From: Thalassotalea sp. 1_MG-2023
GTDB lineage: Bacteria > Pseudomonadota > Gammaproteobacteria > Enterobacterales > Alteromonadaceae
NCBI RefSeq assembly: GCF_030546745.1
Contig: NZ_JAUOPD010000014.1
Coordinates: 1 to 64,000, forward strand
Length of the DNA stretch: 64,000 nt
Direction of reading: 5' to 3'
This document shows positions 49,825 through 60,287 of this stretch, piece after piece. A model generated the notes under the pieces. The model did no database searches. It worked only from the letters and a program-made list of their open reading frames with translations, and was not told the origin of the DNA. How positions within the stretch are numbered: position 1 is the stretch's first letter; each line of letters begins with the position of its first letter. A program made the translations under genes and the position numbers.

Positions 49825-52224
49825 ATGAAATTTAGTGAATCTTGGTTACGAGAGTGGGTAAACCCTGCAATATCTTCGGATGAATTGACCCACCAAATCA
49901 CCATGGCAGGCTTAGAAGTTGATGGGGTAGAACCCGTTGCCGGTGAATTTTCAGGCGTCGTGATAGGGGAAGTGGTTGAATGTGGCCAACACCCAGATGC
50001 TGACAAACTTCAAGTAACAAGAATTAATGTAGGCAGCGCCAGTGAAGATGGCGAATTAATTGATATTGTTTGTGGTGCAAAAAACTGTCGATTAGGCTTA
50101 AAAGTTGCTGTCGCTATGGTTGGCGCTGTACTACCGGGTAATTTTAAAATTAAAAAAGCAAAACTACGTGGCCAGCCTTCATTTGGTATGCTTTGTAGTG
50201 AATCTGAGTTAGGCCTAGCAGAAGATAGTGATGGTATTCTCGAGTTGTCACAAGATGCCCCTATTGGTGAAAACATACGGGATTACTTAGATTTAAACGA
50301 TGTTACTATTGATGTTGATTTAACGGCAAACCGAGGCGATTGTCTAGGATTAAAAGGCTTAGCACGTGAAGTAGGTGTTTTAAATAGCTTAGCTGTTAAC
50401 GAACCTGAAATTAATAGTGTTCCTTCTACAATTGACGATAAACGGTCCATTACATTATCGGCTTCAGAAGCATGTCCAAGGTATCTTGGCCGAGTGATCA
50501 AAAATATTAATGTAGACGCCCAAACACCACTATGGATGGTAGAAAAACTTCGCCGTAGTGGTGTACGCTCAATCGACCCTGTGGTTGATATCACCAATTA
50601 TGTTTTGCTTGAGCAAGGTCATCCTATGCATGCTTTTGATCTAGATGCTATTGAAGGGGGGATTGATGTACGCTATGCAAAGCCGAATGAAAAGTTAACC
50701 ACGCTTGATGAAAATGAAGTCAGCTTAAATGAACAAACATTAGTCATCGCTGATGATAATAAAGCATTAGCCATTGCTGGTATTTTTGGTGGTTTACATT
50801 CGGGTGTAACGAATAAAACGAAAGATATTTTCTTAGAAAGTGCTTTTTTTGCCCCTTTAGCTATTCTAGGTAAAGCGCGCCAATATGGTTTACACACCGA
50901 TGCATCACATCGTTATGAACGTGGTATTGATCCTGAATTACAGCACCAAGCCATGGAGCGCGCAACGAGCTTATTACTTGAGATTGTAGGCGGCGAAGCT
51001 GGTGCTGTTGTTGAAGCTGTAGCTTCAGAACATTTACCTAAGGTTAAGCAAATTGCGCTTCGACGTAGTAAACTAGATTCTCGTATTGGTCATCATATTC
51101 CTGATGAACAGGTTATCGAAATTTTAACGAGGTTAGGTTTTACTGTTACCTTTGCAGACAAAACGTGGCAAGTAAGTGTACCAACGTATCGTTTTGATAT
51201 TTCGATTGAAGAAGACTTAACAGAAGAAGTTGCGCGTATTTTTGGTTATAACAATATTCCTAATACGTCACCAAAAGCAACATTAGCCATGTGTGATCGT
51301 AAAGAAGCACAACTACCTATAAAACGTTTACGCCAAACATTAGTAACGCGAGGTTATCAAGAAGCGATAACCTATAGCTTTGTCGACCCTAAAATTCAAC
51401 AGCTTATTCACCCAGAACAAGAAGTGATGACATTGCCGCATCCTATTTCATCTGAGATGTCGGTAATGCGTTTAAGCTTGTGGACGGGGTTATTACAATC
51501 GGTTGTATACAACCAAAACCGTCAACAACAACGTATACGCTTATTTGAAACTGGCTTACGTTTTGTACCTGACGAAAGCGTTGAAAACGGTGTTCGTCAA
51601 CAACAAATGATCGCTGGTGTAATATCTGGCAATCGCAATCAAGAACACTGGGATATGGAAAAGTCAGCTAGTGACTTTTACGATATCAAAGCTGACGTTG
51701 AATCGTTATTGGCAAGAACTGCAAATAGCCAAGCTTATACCTTTGAACGAGCTCAACACGATGCATTACACCCAGGACAAACCGCTGCTATTTTGAAAGA
51801 TGGCGAGCTAATTGGTCACGTTGGCACCTTACACCCTGAATTAGAACGAAAATTAGGCTTGAATGGCCGCACATTAGTTTTTGAGCTTTTATTGAGTGAA
51901 ATTTCAACACTGAACATCCCGCTAGCTGGCGATATTTCTCGCTTTCCGGCAAATAGGCGTGACATTGCTGTCATCGTTGAAGAGAGTGTTGATGCAAAAA
52001 AAGTGTTACAACTCATTGAAAATGTTGGCGGAAATTATTTAGTTGATCTAAACTTGTTCGATGTATACAAAGGCAATGGAATAAATGATGGCTTTAAAAG
52101 CCTCGCTATTGCCATGATACTACAAGATCATGAAAAGACTCTTGAAGAAAAAGATATCAATGATGTTGTAAATCGAGTGGTCGAAACGTTAAAAGATGAG
52201 CTAAATGCATCACTGAGGGATTAA
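49825..52224 (+). CDS. pheT: Phenylalanine-tRNA ligase beta subunit
   Basis: The 799-residue subunit has the N-terminal tRNA-binding (EMAP-like) domain ([17 protein letters not shown]), a B3/B4 editing region, B5 and a C-terminal anticodon-binding fold (about 710-795, [15 protein letters not shown]). The family length (about 795) is matched. ihfA follows 3 bases later. Confidence 0.97.
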   Translation: MKFSESWLREWVNPAISSDELTHQITMAGLEVDGVEPVAGEFSGVVIGEVVECGQHPDADKLQVTRINVGSASEDGELIDIVCGAKNCRLGLKVAVAMVGAVLPGNFKIKKAKLRGQPSFGMLCSESELGLAEDSDGILELSQDAPIGENIRDYLDLNDVTIDVDLTANRGDCLGLKGLAREVGVLNSLAVNEPEINSVPSTIDDKRSITLSASEACPRYLGRVIKNINVDAQTPLWMVEKLRRSGVRSIDPVVDITNYVLLEQGHPMHAFDLDAIEGGIDVRYAKPNEKLTTLDENEVSLNEQTLVIADDNKALAIAGIFGGLHSGVTNKTKDIFLESAFFAPLAILGKARQYGLHTDASHRYERGIDPELQHQAMERATSLLLEIVGGEAGAVVEAVASEHLPKVKQIALRRSKLDSRIGHHIPDEQVIEILTRLGFTVTFADKTWQVSVPTYRFDISIEEDLTEEVARIFGYNNIPNTSPKATLAMCDRKEAQLPIKRLRQTLVTRGYQEAITYSFVDPKIQQLIHPEQEVMTLPHPISSEMSVMRLSLWTGLLQSVVYNQNRQQQRIRLFETGLRFVPDESVENGVRQQQMIAGVISGNRNQEHWDMEKSASDFYDIKADVESLLARTANSQAYTFERAQHDALHPGQTAAILKDGELIGHVGTLHPELERKLGLNGRTLVFELLLSEISTLNIPLAGDISRFPANRRDIAVIVEESVDAKKVLQLIENVGGNYLVDLNLFDVYKGNGINDGFKSLAIAMILQDHEKTLEEKDINDVVNRVVETLKDELNASLRD

Positions 52225-52227
52225 GCA

Positions 52228-52518
52228 ATGGCGCTAACCAAAGCAGAAGTCGCAGAACATTTATTTGAAAAAGTTGGTTTAAGTAAACGTGACGCAAAAG
52301 ATATTGTCGAAATATTTTTTGAAGAAATTCGTGAAACACTAGAGGCTGGGCAACAAGTTAAATTGTCTGGCTTTGGTAATTTTGATCTTCGCGAAAAAAG
52401 TGAACGCCCAGGGCGTAATCCTAAAACGGGTGAAGATATTCCAATCTCAGCTCGTCGCGTTGTTACTTTTAGACCTGGGCAAAAGTTAAAAAGTCGTGTT
52501 GAAGACGGCAACGGCTAG
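52228..52518 (+). CDS. ihfA: Integration host factor alpha subunit
   Basis: The 96-residue DNA-bending protein shows the IHF/HU fold: [48 protein letters not shown] (with the intercalating Pro in the arm) and [13 protein letters not shown]. It pairs with IhfB. Translation is probably coupled with pheT, since the ATG follows its stop by 3 bases and GAGGGA lies at the pheT end. Confidence 0.97.
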   Translation: MALTKAEVAEHLFEKVGLSKRDAKDIVEIFFEEIRETLEAGQQVKLSGFGNFDLREKSERPGRNPKTGEDIPISARRVVTFRPGQKLKSRVEDGNG

Positions 52519-52532
52519 CCTTAGTTTTTTAT

Positions 52533-52560
52533 ATAAAAGGTTACTTCGGTAGCCTTTTAT
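52533..52560 (+). terminator. Hairpin after ihfA with UUCG loop
   Basis: ATAAAAGG...CCTTTTAT arms with an inner TTAC/GTAG that pairs in part and a TTCG tetraloop. The T-run is short. Confidence 0.6.
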
Positions 52561-52596
52561 GTAATGAATAGAAGATATTAATCTATCAGTACTCTG

Positions 52597-53022
52597 ATGA
52601 CTGAGATTAAAACACAGCCTAATCAGCATGATGTGCATGAATTTTTATCAACTATTGATAACGAAGTGCGCAAAGAAGATGCTCATACCTTATTATCTAT
52701 CTTCACAGAATTAACAGGTTTCAAACCTGTAATGTGGGGCAGTGCTATTATTGGTTTTGGTCAATACCAATATCATAATAGTAAGGGCACTAACAAGTGG
52801 ATGCTAACGGGCTTCTCACCAAGAAAGCAAAATCTTTCGTTGTATATCATGCAGGGCTTTGATCATTATCAAGATTATCTTAAAAATATTGGTAAGGTAA
52901 AAACCGCGAAATCATGTTTATATATCAACAGACTAGATAAAGTAGACATGGAAGCGTTAACGATATTTCTACAAAAATCAATTATCGATATAAAGCAGAA
53001 GTATCCTGATCATACTGCCTAA
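52597..53022 (+). CDS. DUF1801 family protein
   Basis: The 141-residue protein has the DUF1801 (YdhG-like) pattern: EVRKEDAHTLLSIFTELTG, VMWGSAIIGFGQY, WMLTGFSPRKQNLSLYIMQG and CLYINRLDKVD. Soluble and cytoplasmic; some relatives bind small ligands, but function is unknown. Its stop overlaps the end of the convergent membrane-protein gene. Confidence 0.85.
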   Translation: MTEIKTQPNQHDVHEFLSTIDNEVRKEDAHTLLSIFTELTGFKPVMWGSAIIGFGQYQYHNSKGTNKWMLTGFSPRKQNLSLYIMQGFDHYQDYLKNIGKVKTAKSCLYINRLDKVDMEALTIFLQKSIIDIKQKYPDHTA

Positions 53023-53540
53023 TTTACCTCTATGCGTTTAAACATACGTTGATAAGCACAACTGCAGGTGTATAAGCATAATTTCAGTAAACTCATTACC
53101 AGTATTGCAATGAAGAAACCTGTACACAACGCTTCTATTGTTAATGGAATAGCTAAGCTAAACATTGTATAGGTTTGCTGGGCAATACTTTCATCAACGT
53201 TTGTAGTGAAAAACCATAGTTGCTCTAAATAAGGCTGATTATGTAAGCTGGTAAATTGGAATGCTAAGTAGTCTCGACGATCGATTAATTCATTAACGAT
53301 CATACCTGTTTTGTTAATAATGGTGTCGCTATTTGAAAGGTAATGTTCAGTAAGCTTAGATAAACTACCATTAAAATGCATGTCTGCTAAGGTTTGATAT
53401 TGTGAAAGCTGCCATTTAGCCTCCTCTAACCGAGCAGATAGTTGTTGAATATACTGCGTTAGAAAGGCAGGACATTGAATGCCAATAATAAACATTATGG
53501 TAAATAAACACCTATCAATAAGCTGATGAATAAATGACAT
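53019..53540 (-). CDS. DUF2937-like membrane protein
   Basis: The 173-residue protein has an N-terminal membrane segment (about 8-25), a helical periplasmic part with the pattern CPAFLTQYIQQLSARLEEAKWQLSQYQ, and two C-terminal membrane helices (about 125-155). This fits DUF2937. Function unknown. It converges on the DUF1801 gene. Confidence 0.7.
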   Translation of the reverse strand: MSFIHQLIDRCLFTIMFIIGIQCPAFLTQYIQQLSARLEEAKWQLSQYQTLADMHFNGSLSKLTEHYLSNSDTIINKTGMIVNELIDRRDYLAFQFTSLHNQPYLEQLWFFTTNVDESIAQQTYTMFSLAIPLTIEALCTGFFIAILVMSLLKLCLYTCSCAYQRMFKRIEVN

Positions 53541-53711
53541 TATTACCCATTGTGTTTTGTAAACTTCGCTCCATAATACACCGATTGTTTCTTGGCTTAA
53601 AGGCCACGAGATCTTTAGCGAGTGTTTCGAATGGATTAAGTTAGTTATAGCAAGCCGTTGTTACCTTTAGGCGAACACATACGATTTTATTTACCCCTTA
53701 ACGAGCACAAT

Positions 53712-55502
53712 ATGAGACGAATGCAACATAACGAGCAAGAACCTACTCATTTCAATTGGCGCATTGTTAAATCACTGATCCCGTATTTGCTTGAATTTAA
53801 AGTTAGAATTGGCATTGCTCTGATGTGTTTAATAGCAACCAAAGTGGCCAGTGTATACTTACCGTTTATTCTCAAAGATATTGTTGATTCACTGGATTCT
53901 CATCTAGAAAATAAGTTGTTTATCGTTCCATTTGGCTTAGTGGCAGCATACGGTTTAGTACGCCTAACCATTGTGTTATTTGCAGAAATAAGAGATACAT
54001 TATTTGGTCGAGTAACAGAGCGGGCAATTAGAAGGATAGGCTTACAAGTTTTTGAACATTTACATGCAATGGATTTAAACTTTCATCTTGAACGTCAAAC
54101 AGGCGGTTTATCAAGAGATATTGATCGCGGCACCTCAGGTATTAGCTTTTTAATGCGTTTCATGGTGTTTAATGTATTGCCAACATTAATCGAAATTGCC
54201 ATGGTTATTGGCATATTGTTAGTTAATTATGGTCTATGGTTTGCGCTAATTACTTTGTTTTCAATTGTTATTTATATCGCATATTCAGTGTTTGCGACAG
54301 AGTGGCGAACGAAATATGTCAGGGCAGCAAATAAAGCCGATTCTTCAAGTAATACTCGTGCGATTGATAGTTTATTAAATTATGAAACAGTTAAATATTT
54401 TACTAACGAGGCATATGAAGCTAAGGCATACGATAAACAGTTAGCATTGTGGGAACAAGCAAAAATTAAAAATAGATTAACGTTATTTGCGCTTAATGGT
54501 GGCCAAGCGTTTATTATTTCAATAGCGATGACAGCCATGCTGGGATTAGCTGCACATCAAGTAACATACGGTGAAATGACGTTAGGTGACTTTGTGCTTG
54601 TTAACGCATTTATGATGCAATTATTCATTCCTTTAAACTTCTTAGGGTTTGTTTACCGAGAAATGAAAGGCTCGCTTGCAAATATCGAGCAAATGTTTGG
54701 CTTACTCAGTGCAAAACCCGCCGTTTCTGATCGTGAAGGTGCCGAAAATTTACACTTAAATCACGGGGAAATTGTTTTCGAAAACGTTGAGTTTTCGTAT
54801 CATCAAGAAAGACCAATTATCAAAAACTTTTCATTGAAAATACCTGCAGGAGCAAGAATTGCCATTGTAGGGGAAAGTGGCTCTGGAAAATCAACGTTAG
54901 TGAAGTTGTTATTTCGTTTTTATGATAGCCAACAAGGTAATATTTTTATTGATGGTCAAAACATTACACAAGTCACTCAGCAGTCAGTACGTGAAAATAT
55001 AGGAATAGTGCCTCAAGATACTGTGCTATTTAACGATACTATCCGAGAAAATATTCGCTATGGAAATCCAACAGCAAGTGATCAACAGGTAACACGTGCA
55101 ACTGAACTTGCCCATTTAAGCCAATTTATAGATCAACTACCAAAAGGCTTTGAAACAACTGTAGGAGAGCGAGGGTTAAAATTGTCAGGCGGTGAAAAGC
55201 AACGGGTAGCCATTGCTAGAACAATTTTAAAAAATCCTAAGATTATTGTCTTTGATGAAGCAACATCGTCACTCGACTCTCACTCAGAACGCGCTATATT
55301 AGCTGCATTAAAGGAGATATCTAGTGACCATACCAGCTTAGCGATTGCACATCGTTTGTCGACTATTATTGATGCTGACAACATCGTGGTAATGCATCAA
55401 GGTGAAATTATCGAACAAGGTACCCATCAAGAGCTACTGAATAATAAAGGTAGATATTATAATATGTGGCATTTACAAAAAAGTGATAGTAAAGATGGAT
55501 AA
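53712..55502 (+). CDS. ATM1-type ABC exporter (membrane plus ATPase)
   Basis: The protein (596 residues from the ATG at 53712; ATG at 53721 is an alternative) fuses six membrane helices (about 20-320) with an ATP-binding domain (about 360-595): Walker A GESGSGKST, signature LSGGEKQR and Walker B IIVFDEATSSLD. It belongs to the ATM1/HMT1 branch, whose members export glutathione-linked or iron-sulfur-related cargo and metals (the motif LSRDIDRGTSGISFLMRFMVFN is typical). The upstream TTG start is less likely. Confidence 0.88.
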   Translation: MRRMQHNEQEPTHFNWRIVKSLIPYLLEFKVRIGIALMCLIATKVASVYLPFILKDIVDSLDSHLENKLFIVPFGLVAAYGLVRLTIVLFAEIRDTLFGRVTERAIRRIGLQVFEHLHAMDLNFHLERQTGGLSRDIDRGTSGISFLMRFMVFNVLPTLIEIAMVIGILLVNYGLWFALITLFSIVIYIAYSVFATEWRTKYVRAANKADSSSNTRAIDSLLNYETVKYFTNEAYEAKAYDKQLALWEQAKIKNRLTLFALNGGQAFIISIAMTAMLGLAAHQVTYGEMTLGDFVLVNAFMMQLFIPLNFLGFVYREMKGSLANIEQMFGLLSAKPAVSDREGAENLHLNHGEIVFENVEFSYHQERPIIKNFSLKIPAGARIAIVGESGSGKSTLVKLLFRFYDSQQGNIFIDGQNITQVTQQSVRENIGIVPQDTVLFNDTIRENIRYGNPTASDQQVTRATELAHLSQFIDQLPKGFETTVGERGLKLSGGEKQRVAIARTILKNPKIIVFDEATSSLDSHSERAILAALKEISSDHTSLAIAHRLSTIIDADNIVVMHQGEIIEQGTHQELLNNKGRYYNMWHLQKSDSKDG

Positions 55503-56067
55503 ATTAACTCCAGAAGAAGCCGTCAAAGTAACAAGACTGTGGCTTGAAAATATTGTTGTGGCATTAAATTTTTGTCCATTTGCCAAGAAAGAATTAATAA
55601 ATGAAACTATTGAATATTATGTTTGTGATTCCCGTCGTTTTACACCAGCACTTGAAGAATTTATTTTACAGGTAGAGAGATTGGTAAAATTTCCAGATAT
55701 TGAAACAACCTTGGTGATTTTTAATCAAGGTTTTAATGATTTTGAAGACTACCTTGCTCTTGTTGATTACGCTAATGATTTATTAAGTGACTGTGGATAC
55801 GAGGGCACTTTTCAAATAGCGACATTTCACCCAGATTATACATTTGAAGGTGAGGAACCATCACAAGCAAGCCATTATACTAACCGCTCTCCGTTACCTA
55901 TACTACATATATTACGAGAAGCTAGTATGGAAAAGGCTTTAAAAAGCTATAAACAACCTGAATTAATCCCTGAAGAAAATATCACGTTAGCAAATAATAA
56001 AGGTACTGAATATTTCCAAACTGTTTTAGCTGATATTTTACAACAGGCGCACAATAACAATAAATAA
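55495..56067 (+). CDS. DUF1415 family protein
   Basis: The 190-residue protein (ATG at 55495, overlapping the ABC stop by 8 bases) has the DUF1415 pattern: RLWLENIVVALNFCPFAKKE, TLVIFNQGFNDFEDYL, IATFHPDYTFEGEE and NRSPLPILHILREASM. Function unknown; it is soluble. Its overlap with the ABC exporter gene suggests co-translation. Confidence 0.88.
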   Translation: MDKLTPEEAVKVTRLWLENIVVALNFCPFAKKELINETIEYYVCDSRRFTPALEEFILQVERLVKFPDIETTLVIFNQGFNDFEDYLALVDYANDLLSDCGYEGTFQIATFHPDYTFEGEEPSQASHYTNRSPLPILHILREASMEKALKSYKQPELIPEENITLANNKGTEYFQTVLADILQQAHNNNK

Positions 56068-56167
56068 TTTTTATAAACGGCGTTCAATTAGGTATAATTA
56101 CACCTTTGTAGTTCACATCACTGTTAATAACATTTTGTGAAAAAGTGATGAGTAAATATAGGTTGGT

Positions 56168-56956
56168 ATGGAAGAGCGCTCGGTAATTAAAGTAGGTGGC
56201 GATTTAGAAAAAGCCGTCAAAGGTGAGTATTCAATTGATGTTAAAGCAGTATTAAATGAAGCGTGGGAAAATACTAAGCGTTCACGTACCGCTATTAACC
56301 TTGGTTTAATTTTTGTACTTATGCTTGGTGTGGTTGTTTCTTTACTGGTAAGTCAGTACTTTGGCGGTATTGAGGCCGTACTGAAAGATCAACAAGCGAC
56401 AGCGTTATTAAATATCATCGTGACACTGGTGGTTTACCCATTTCTAGTGGGGGTTGAAATGATGGGGATTTTTCATGCTGTCGGCTTAAAAACGCATCCT
56501 AAATTAGTCTTTGGCTTTTTAAAGCGTGGAAGTTGGGTAGCAGTGAGCGCATTGTTTTGTTCAACGTTAGTCGCAATTGGTATGACACTTTACTATTTGC
56601 CGGGTATCTACCTAATGGTTGCTTTATCATTAGTATTACCCTTGGTTGTTGAGAAACGTATGTCGCCAATGAAAGCTATCGTACTTTCATTAAAAGCAAC
56701 ACGTCACCAATGGTTTAATATTTTTGCTTTATTTTTGATTTTATTTTTATTACTTATTGCGAGTTTTTTACCGATTGTTTTATTTGCTAATACTTCAGCT
56801 TCTTTACTTGGTGGGGTAATAACTATATTCGCACTGACCTATCTTGCCCCTCTGTTTTATAATGTTAAGGGGGTGTTATACCGTGAAATATTTGGTATGC
56901 AGTTGTCAGTCGCTAAAGGAGGGAATAACCCTCTTGATTCCACTTTCTCAGCTTAA
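56168..56956 (+). CDS. Unknown polytopic membrane protein
   Basis: The 262-residue protein has about five or six hydrophobic segments (about 43-63, 80-103, 120-140, 143-160, 180-205 and 210-230). Its N-terminal soluble part starts MEERSVIKVGG. I do not recognise a family with certainty; it resembles transporters of the glycerophosphoryl-diesterase membrane domain type only loosely. Upstream of the Bax-like gene. Confidence 0.75.
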   Translation: MEERSVIKVGGDLEKAVKGEYSIDVKAVLNEAWENTKRSRTAINLGLIFVLMLGVVVSLLVSQYFGGIEAVLKDQQATALLNIIVTLVVYPFLVGVEMMGIFHAVGLKTHPKLVFGFLKRGSWVAVSALFCSTLVAIGMTLYYLPGIYLMVALSLVLPLVVEKRMSPMKAIVLSLKATRHQWFNIFALFLILFLLLIASFLPIVLFANTSASLLGGVITIFALTYLAPLFYNVKGVLYREIFGMQLSVAKGGNNPLDSTFSA

Positions 56957-56978
56957 TCGACAGGACGTTTAATCATTC

Positions 56979-57797
56979 ATGAGTTTTATAAAGCACTCAA
57001 TACTTGGGCTATTTGGCCTTTTATGTTTATGGGCGGTAATTAAACCTTTACTTGAACAAGATAAATACAAAGTTGATGAAAAAATTCCAATTCCGAAACA
57101 ACCTGATAAAGAGTTAACGGGTGAGCAACCGCTACATGATGTTGTATTACCGCGTTTTGCTGATTTTCGACACGTAAAACAAAAGAAAACGGCTTTTTTT
57201 GACTTTCTTAAACCGGCAGTTGTTGCAGAAAATAACCGTTTAGCTGAGCTTCGAAAGTCGCTTTTAGCTTGGCAAGAGCAGTTGACCTATCAGCACGAAA
57301 TACCTCACACACATGCGCTAAAAGTAGAAGCATTAGCGTTAAAATATAAGCTGAATACGCGATTGTCTATTGCGGAAAAAGTAAGATTGTTAATAACTCG
57401 GGTAGATATTGTGCCCACGCCGTTAGTATTAGTTCAAGCAGCTAATGAATCTGCTTGGGGAACCTCTAGATTTGCGCGGATCGGGTTAAATTTCTTTGGC
57501 ATTTGGTGCTATAAAAAAGGTTGTGGCATGGTACCTGGTAGCCGAGATGAAGGTTTAAAACACGAGGTTGCAGCATTTACCAGTGTTGAACAGGCGGTTG
57601 CGCATTATATGTTAAATATAAACACAAACGCGGCTTACAAAGTGCTACGGCAAATACGCAGTCAACTTCGAGAAAAAAACTTGCCGGTTGACTCATCATT
57701 ATTGGTTACAGGCTTATTACCTTATTCAGAACGTGGCTCCGATTATATTTTAGAAATATCCGAAATGCTTAGACACAATAGAGTGTATATTCATTAA
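56979..57797 (+). CDS. Bax-like glucosaminidase-domain protein
   Basis: The 272-residue protein has one N-terminal membrane segment (about 5-22) and a C-terminal glucosaminidase-like domain (about 130-265). LVQAANESAWGTSRFA holds the likely catalytic Glu157, and GLNFFGIWCYKKGCG and YMLNINTNAAY are typical of Bax. It is expected to cut peptidoglycan glycan strands in the periplasm. Confidence 0.87.
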   Translation: MSFIKHSILGLFGLLCLWAVIKPLLEQDKYKVDEKIPIPKQPDKELTGEQPLHDVVLPRFADFRHVKQKKTAFFDFLKPAVVAENNRLAELRKSLLAWQEQLTYQHEIPHTHALKVEALALKYKLNTRLSIAEKVRLLITRVDIVPTPLVLVQAANESAWGTSRFARIGLNFFGIWCYKKGCGMVPGSRDEGLKHEVAAFTSVEQAVAHYMLNINTNAAYKVLRQIRSQLREKNLPVDSSLLVTGLLPYSERGSDYILEISEMLRHNRVYIH

Positions 57798-57810
57798 TAC
57801 TTACCCATAA

Positions 57811-57836
57811 AAAACCATTGCTTAGCAATGGTTTTT
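57811..57836 (+). terminator. Rho-independent terminator of the Bax-like gene
   Basis: AAAACCATTGC pairs with GCAATGGTTTT over 11 bp around TTA and ends in T-run. Confidence 0.9.
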
Positions 57837-58121
57837 AACTTAAGGGGTCAGGTACAATTAATGAAAATAGAGCTTTGTCAATTAACAACTATTGATAGTT
57901 TTTTTTACAGTGTATCTCCCCTTTTAATCTATAGGTATTAACAAAAAATAATCAGGAATTATATACCTCATCAATATACACTTGAAAAACAAGAACAACG
58001 AAGACGGCTTGATTTGTTAGGAGTACCAAGCTCCCATTAGAAAAGAGCTTATCTACTTTTATGTTAAGATTGACATAGTGTATAAGCTGAATTCCTTCTG
58101 TATAAAAGAGAATATTAAACA
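57837..58121. other. 285-base gap upstream of the two-component system
   Basis: No gene is seen. AAGGGGTCAGGTACAATTAA at 57842-57861 resembles flanks I recall around small REP-type repeats, with no partner copy visible. The rest is AT-rich and should hold the promoter of the response regulator. Confidence 0.35.
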
Positions 58122-58808
58122 ATGAACAGAGTAAAAATATTGATCATTGAAGATGATATAGAGCTTAATCACCAACTAACGGAATTAATACAGGCTAATG
58201 GCTTTTTTGTAGAACAATGTTTTGACGGAGAGTCAGGGTTAGTTAAAGCGAGTAGTCAACAATACCAATTAATTTTACTCGATATTATGTTGCCGGTACT
58301 AGATGGCTTGACCTTGCTTAAAATGTTACGAAAAACGACTCAAGTCCCTGTCATTATGGTAACAGCAAAAGGGGCAGAACAAGAACGCATAGAAGGATTT
58401 AGCCAAGGTGCAGATGATTATGTGGCAAAACCATTTAATACCAGAGAATTAATTCTAAGGATTGAAGCCCTACTTAGACGAAGTGTCTCAAATACACCTA
58501 CTGAAGATATTAAAACGTTATCTGAAGATAATTTAGCATTAGATGCGAGAACCTTATCGGTATCAATATATGAGCAAACTCTCGACTTTACTCCGATAGA
58601 GTTTAAGTTATTGTGGGAGCTATTTTTGCACAAAGGCCAAGTACTTAGTAAAGCCTATTTATATCAACAAGTGTTAAACCGCAGTATTGGGGAATACGAT
58701 CGAAGTTTAGACATGCACTTAAGCCGTGTGCGTAAAAAACTAAATACGGTAAATGGAACTGGAGGACGTTTAAAAACGAGTCATGGTAAAGGGTATAGCT
58801 TTGTATGA
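58122..58808 (+). CDS. OmpR-family response regulator
   Basis: The 228-residue protein has a receiver domain (about 1-118; acceptor Asp54 in LILLDIMLP, Lys in VAKPFN) and a winged-helix C-terminal domain (about 130-228; LDFTPIEFKLLWELFLHKGQVLSKAYLYQQV). It overlaps the kinase gene by 4 bases. Together they probably regulate the receptor and PepSY genes downstream. Confidence 0.94.
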   Translation: MNRVKILIIEDDIELNHQLTELIQANGFFVEQCFDGESGLVKASSQQYQLILLDIMLPVLDGLTLLKMLRKTTQVPVIMVTAKGAEQERIEGFSQGADDYVAKPFNTRELILRIEALLRRSVSNTPTEDIKTLSEDNLALDARTLSVSIYEQTLDFTPIEFKLLWELFLHKGQVLSKAYLYQQVLNRSIGEYDRSLDMHLSRVRKKLNTVNGTGGRLKTSHGKGYSFV

Positions 58809-60142
58809 GTCGTCAACTGTTCTGGAAAATGTGTATTATCTTTGCAACGGGTGTCGTTGCGCTTTTTTACTTTATTAATCTACTGACATCACGCACTGAA
58901 GAAGGCATGAGCATGTTGGCTTTAGAGCATCGGCAGCAAATCACTGATTGGGGAAGACGCGCCGAAAAAATGTATAAATCTGGTGATATAGTAAGGTTAA
59001 GTCAGTTTCTGGAGGCACTTAAGCAGCAAGAAAACACGTGGGTGTCTGTGGTTAGTTTTGACTATGCGAATGTAGCAGGAGACCCCATTAAAGAAGTGTA
59101 TCAAGGAGACCCAATGTTTGGTCGAAGTGTCGATTGGAAAATACACTTATATCTTGACTACAACCCTGTCATGGAAGTGGCTTTTGAGAACGTTAGGGCT
59201 AATTTTCTGATACAACTTCCAAAGAGAATGCGGCCTGGCGCTTATTGGCGCTATATTCAATTAACCATTCAAATAATTATACCTACTATTTTACTAGCGT
59301 TGCTCTGTGTTTTGTTTTATCGCTATATCATGAAACCACTTTTGCAGTTGCAGTCAGCGACACGCCTATTCAGTGAAGGGCAATTAGACAGTCGAGCAAG
59401 TGAGTTTATGGGGAAGCGCAATGATGAATTTTCTGATTTAGCCAAAACTTTCGACGACATGGCAAGTCGCATTGGTGAACAAATTTTAAATCAACGGCAA
59501 CTTATCGCTGATTTATCCCACGAACTAAGAACACCATTAACAAGGCTAGACATTGCTTTAGCGACAGTTAATGATGAACAAGCGTCAGGTAATATTAAAC
59601 GTATAGAGAGAGAATCAAAGCACATTAGAAGGTTAGTGGAAGATACGTTGTCACTAGCGTGGATAGAAAATGAGAAACCCAAATTAAAAAATGAATCTCT
59701 CGATTTAATCGATTTACTCGATGTATTAATTACAGATGCAACATTTGAATTTCCGGATAAAAACATGAGAAGTCAATTGCCAGATACTGCCTTGATTGAA
59801 AACTCTAATCACCGTGCTCTTGGTCAGGCAATTGAAAATATATTACGGAATGCACTTCGTTATACCCCTAAAGATAAAGTTGTAGAGATAACCTTACTTG
59901 TTAAAAACGATCAATATGAAATAGCTATTCTTGATCGCGGTCCGGGTGTACCTGAGGATTTATTACAAACAATATTTAAACCATTTTTCCGGGTAGATAA
60001 ATCACGAGAACGTAACGGAAATAGTTTTGGATTAGGTTTAGCGCTAGCGCAGCGACAATTATCAGCGATTAGAGCAGAAGTCAAAGCAAGCAATCGTAAG
60101 GGGGGAGGGCTAGCAATGATAATTACGATCCCCAAAAAATAA
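58805..60142 (+). CDS. Sensor histidine kinase
   Basis: The 445-residue kinase has two membrane helices (about 8-25 and 155-180) around a periplasmic sensor of about 130 residues, a HAMP domain (about 175-235), the DHp helix with His239 in DLSHELRTPLTRLD, and the ATP-binding domain with LRNALRYTP, ILDRGPGVPEDLL and FGLGLALAQ. It should phosphorylate the response regulator encoded just upstream. The signal is unknown. Confidence 0.94.
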   Translation: MSRQLFWKMCIIFATGVVALFYFINLLTSRTEEGMSMLALEHRQQITDWGRRAEKMYKSGDIVRLSQFLEALKQQENTWVSVVSFDYANVAGDPIKEVYQGDPMFGRSVDWKIHLYLDYNPVMEVAFENVRANFLIQLPKRMRPGAYWRYIQLTIQIIIPTILLALLCVLFYRYIMKPLLQLQSATRLFSEGQLDSRASEFMGKRNDEFSDLAKTFDDMASRIGEQILNQRQLIADLSHELRTPLTRLDIALATVNDEQASGNIKRIERESKHIRRLVEDTLSLAWIENEKPKLKNESLDLIDLLDVLITDATFEFPDKNMRSQLPDTALIENSNHRALGQAIENILRNALRYTPKDKVVEITLLVKNDQYEIAILDRGPGVPEDLLQTIFKPFFRVDKSRERNGNSFGLGLALAQRQLSAIRAEVKASNRKGGGLAMIITIPKK

Positions 60143-60191
60143 CTAGTGCCTGTAGATTGTCGGGTATAAGTTATTCCTTATTGGCCAGTAA

Positions 60192-60230
60192 ATGTAAAAA
60201 ATGTAAAGATGCTGTTATTCTCTCTGTAAA
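60192..60230 (+). promoter_or_regulatory. Direct TGTAAA repeats, candidate response-regulator sites
   Basis: ATGTAAA occurs at 60192-60198 and 60201-60207, and TGTAAA again at 60225-60230, in the 145-base gap before the receptor gene. A 9-base repeat step is close to one helical turn, as for tandem OmpR-family half-sites. A weak Fur-like stretch, AATAACAATAATTCGTATT (60229-60247), overlaps the last one. Confidence 0.4.
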
Positions 60231-60287
60231 TAACAATAATTCGTATTCGTAATTTTAAAAAGCCAATCAGTAAACTATAGGTCTCTT

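Noticed and set aside
60229-60247. Fur box before the metal receptor gene
   Set aside because: Only about 12 of 19 positions fit the consensus; chance level in AT-rich DNA, so not called.
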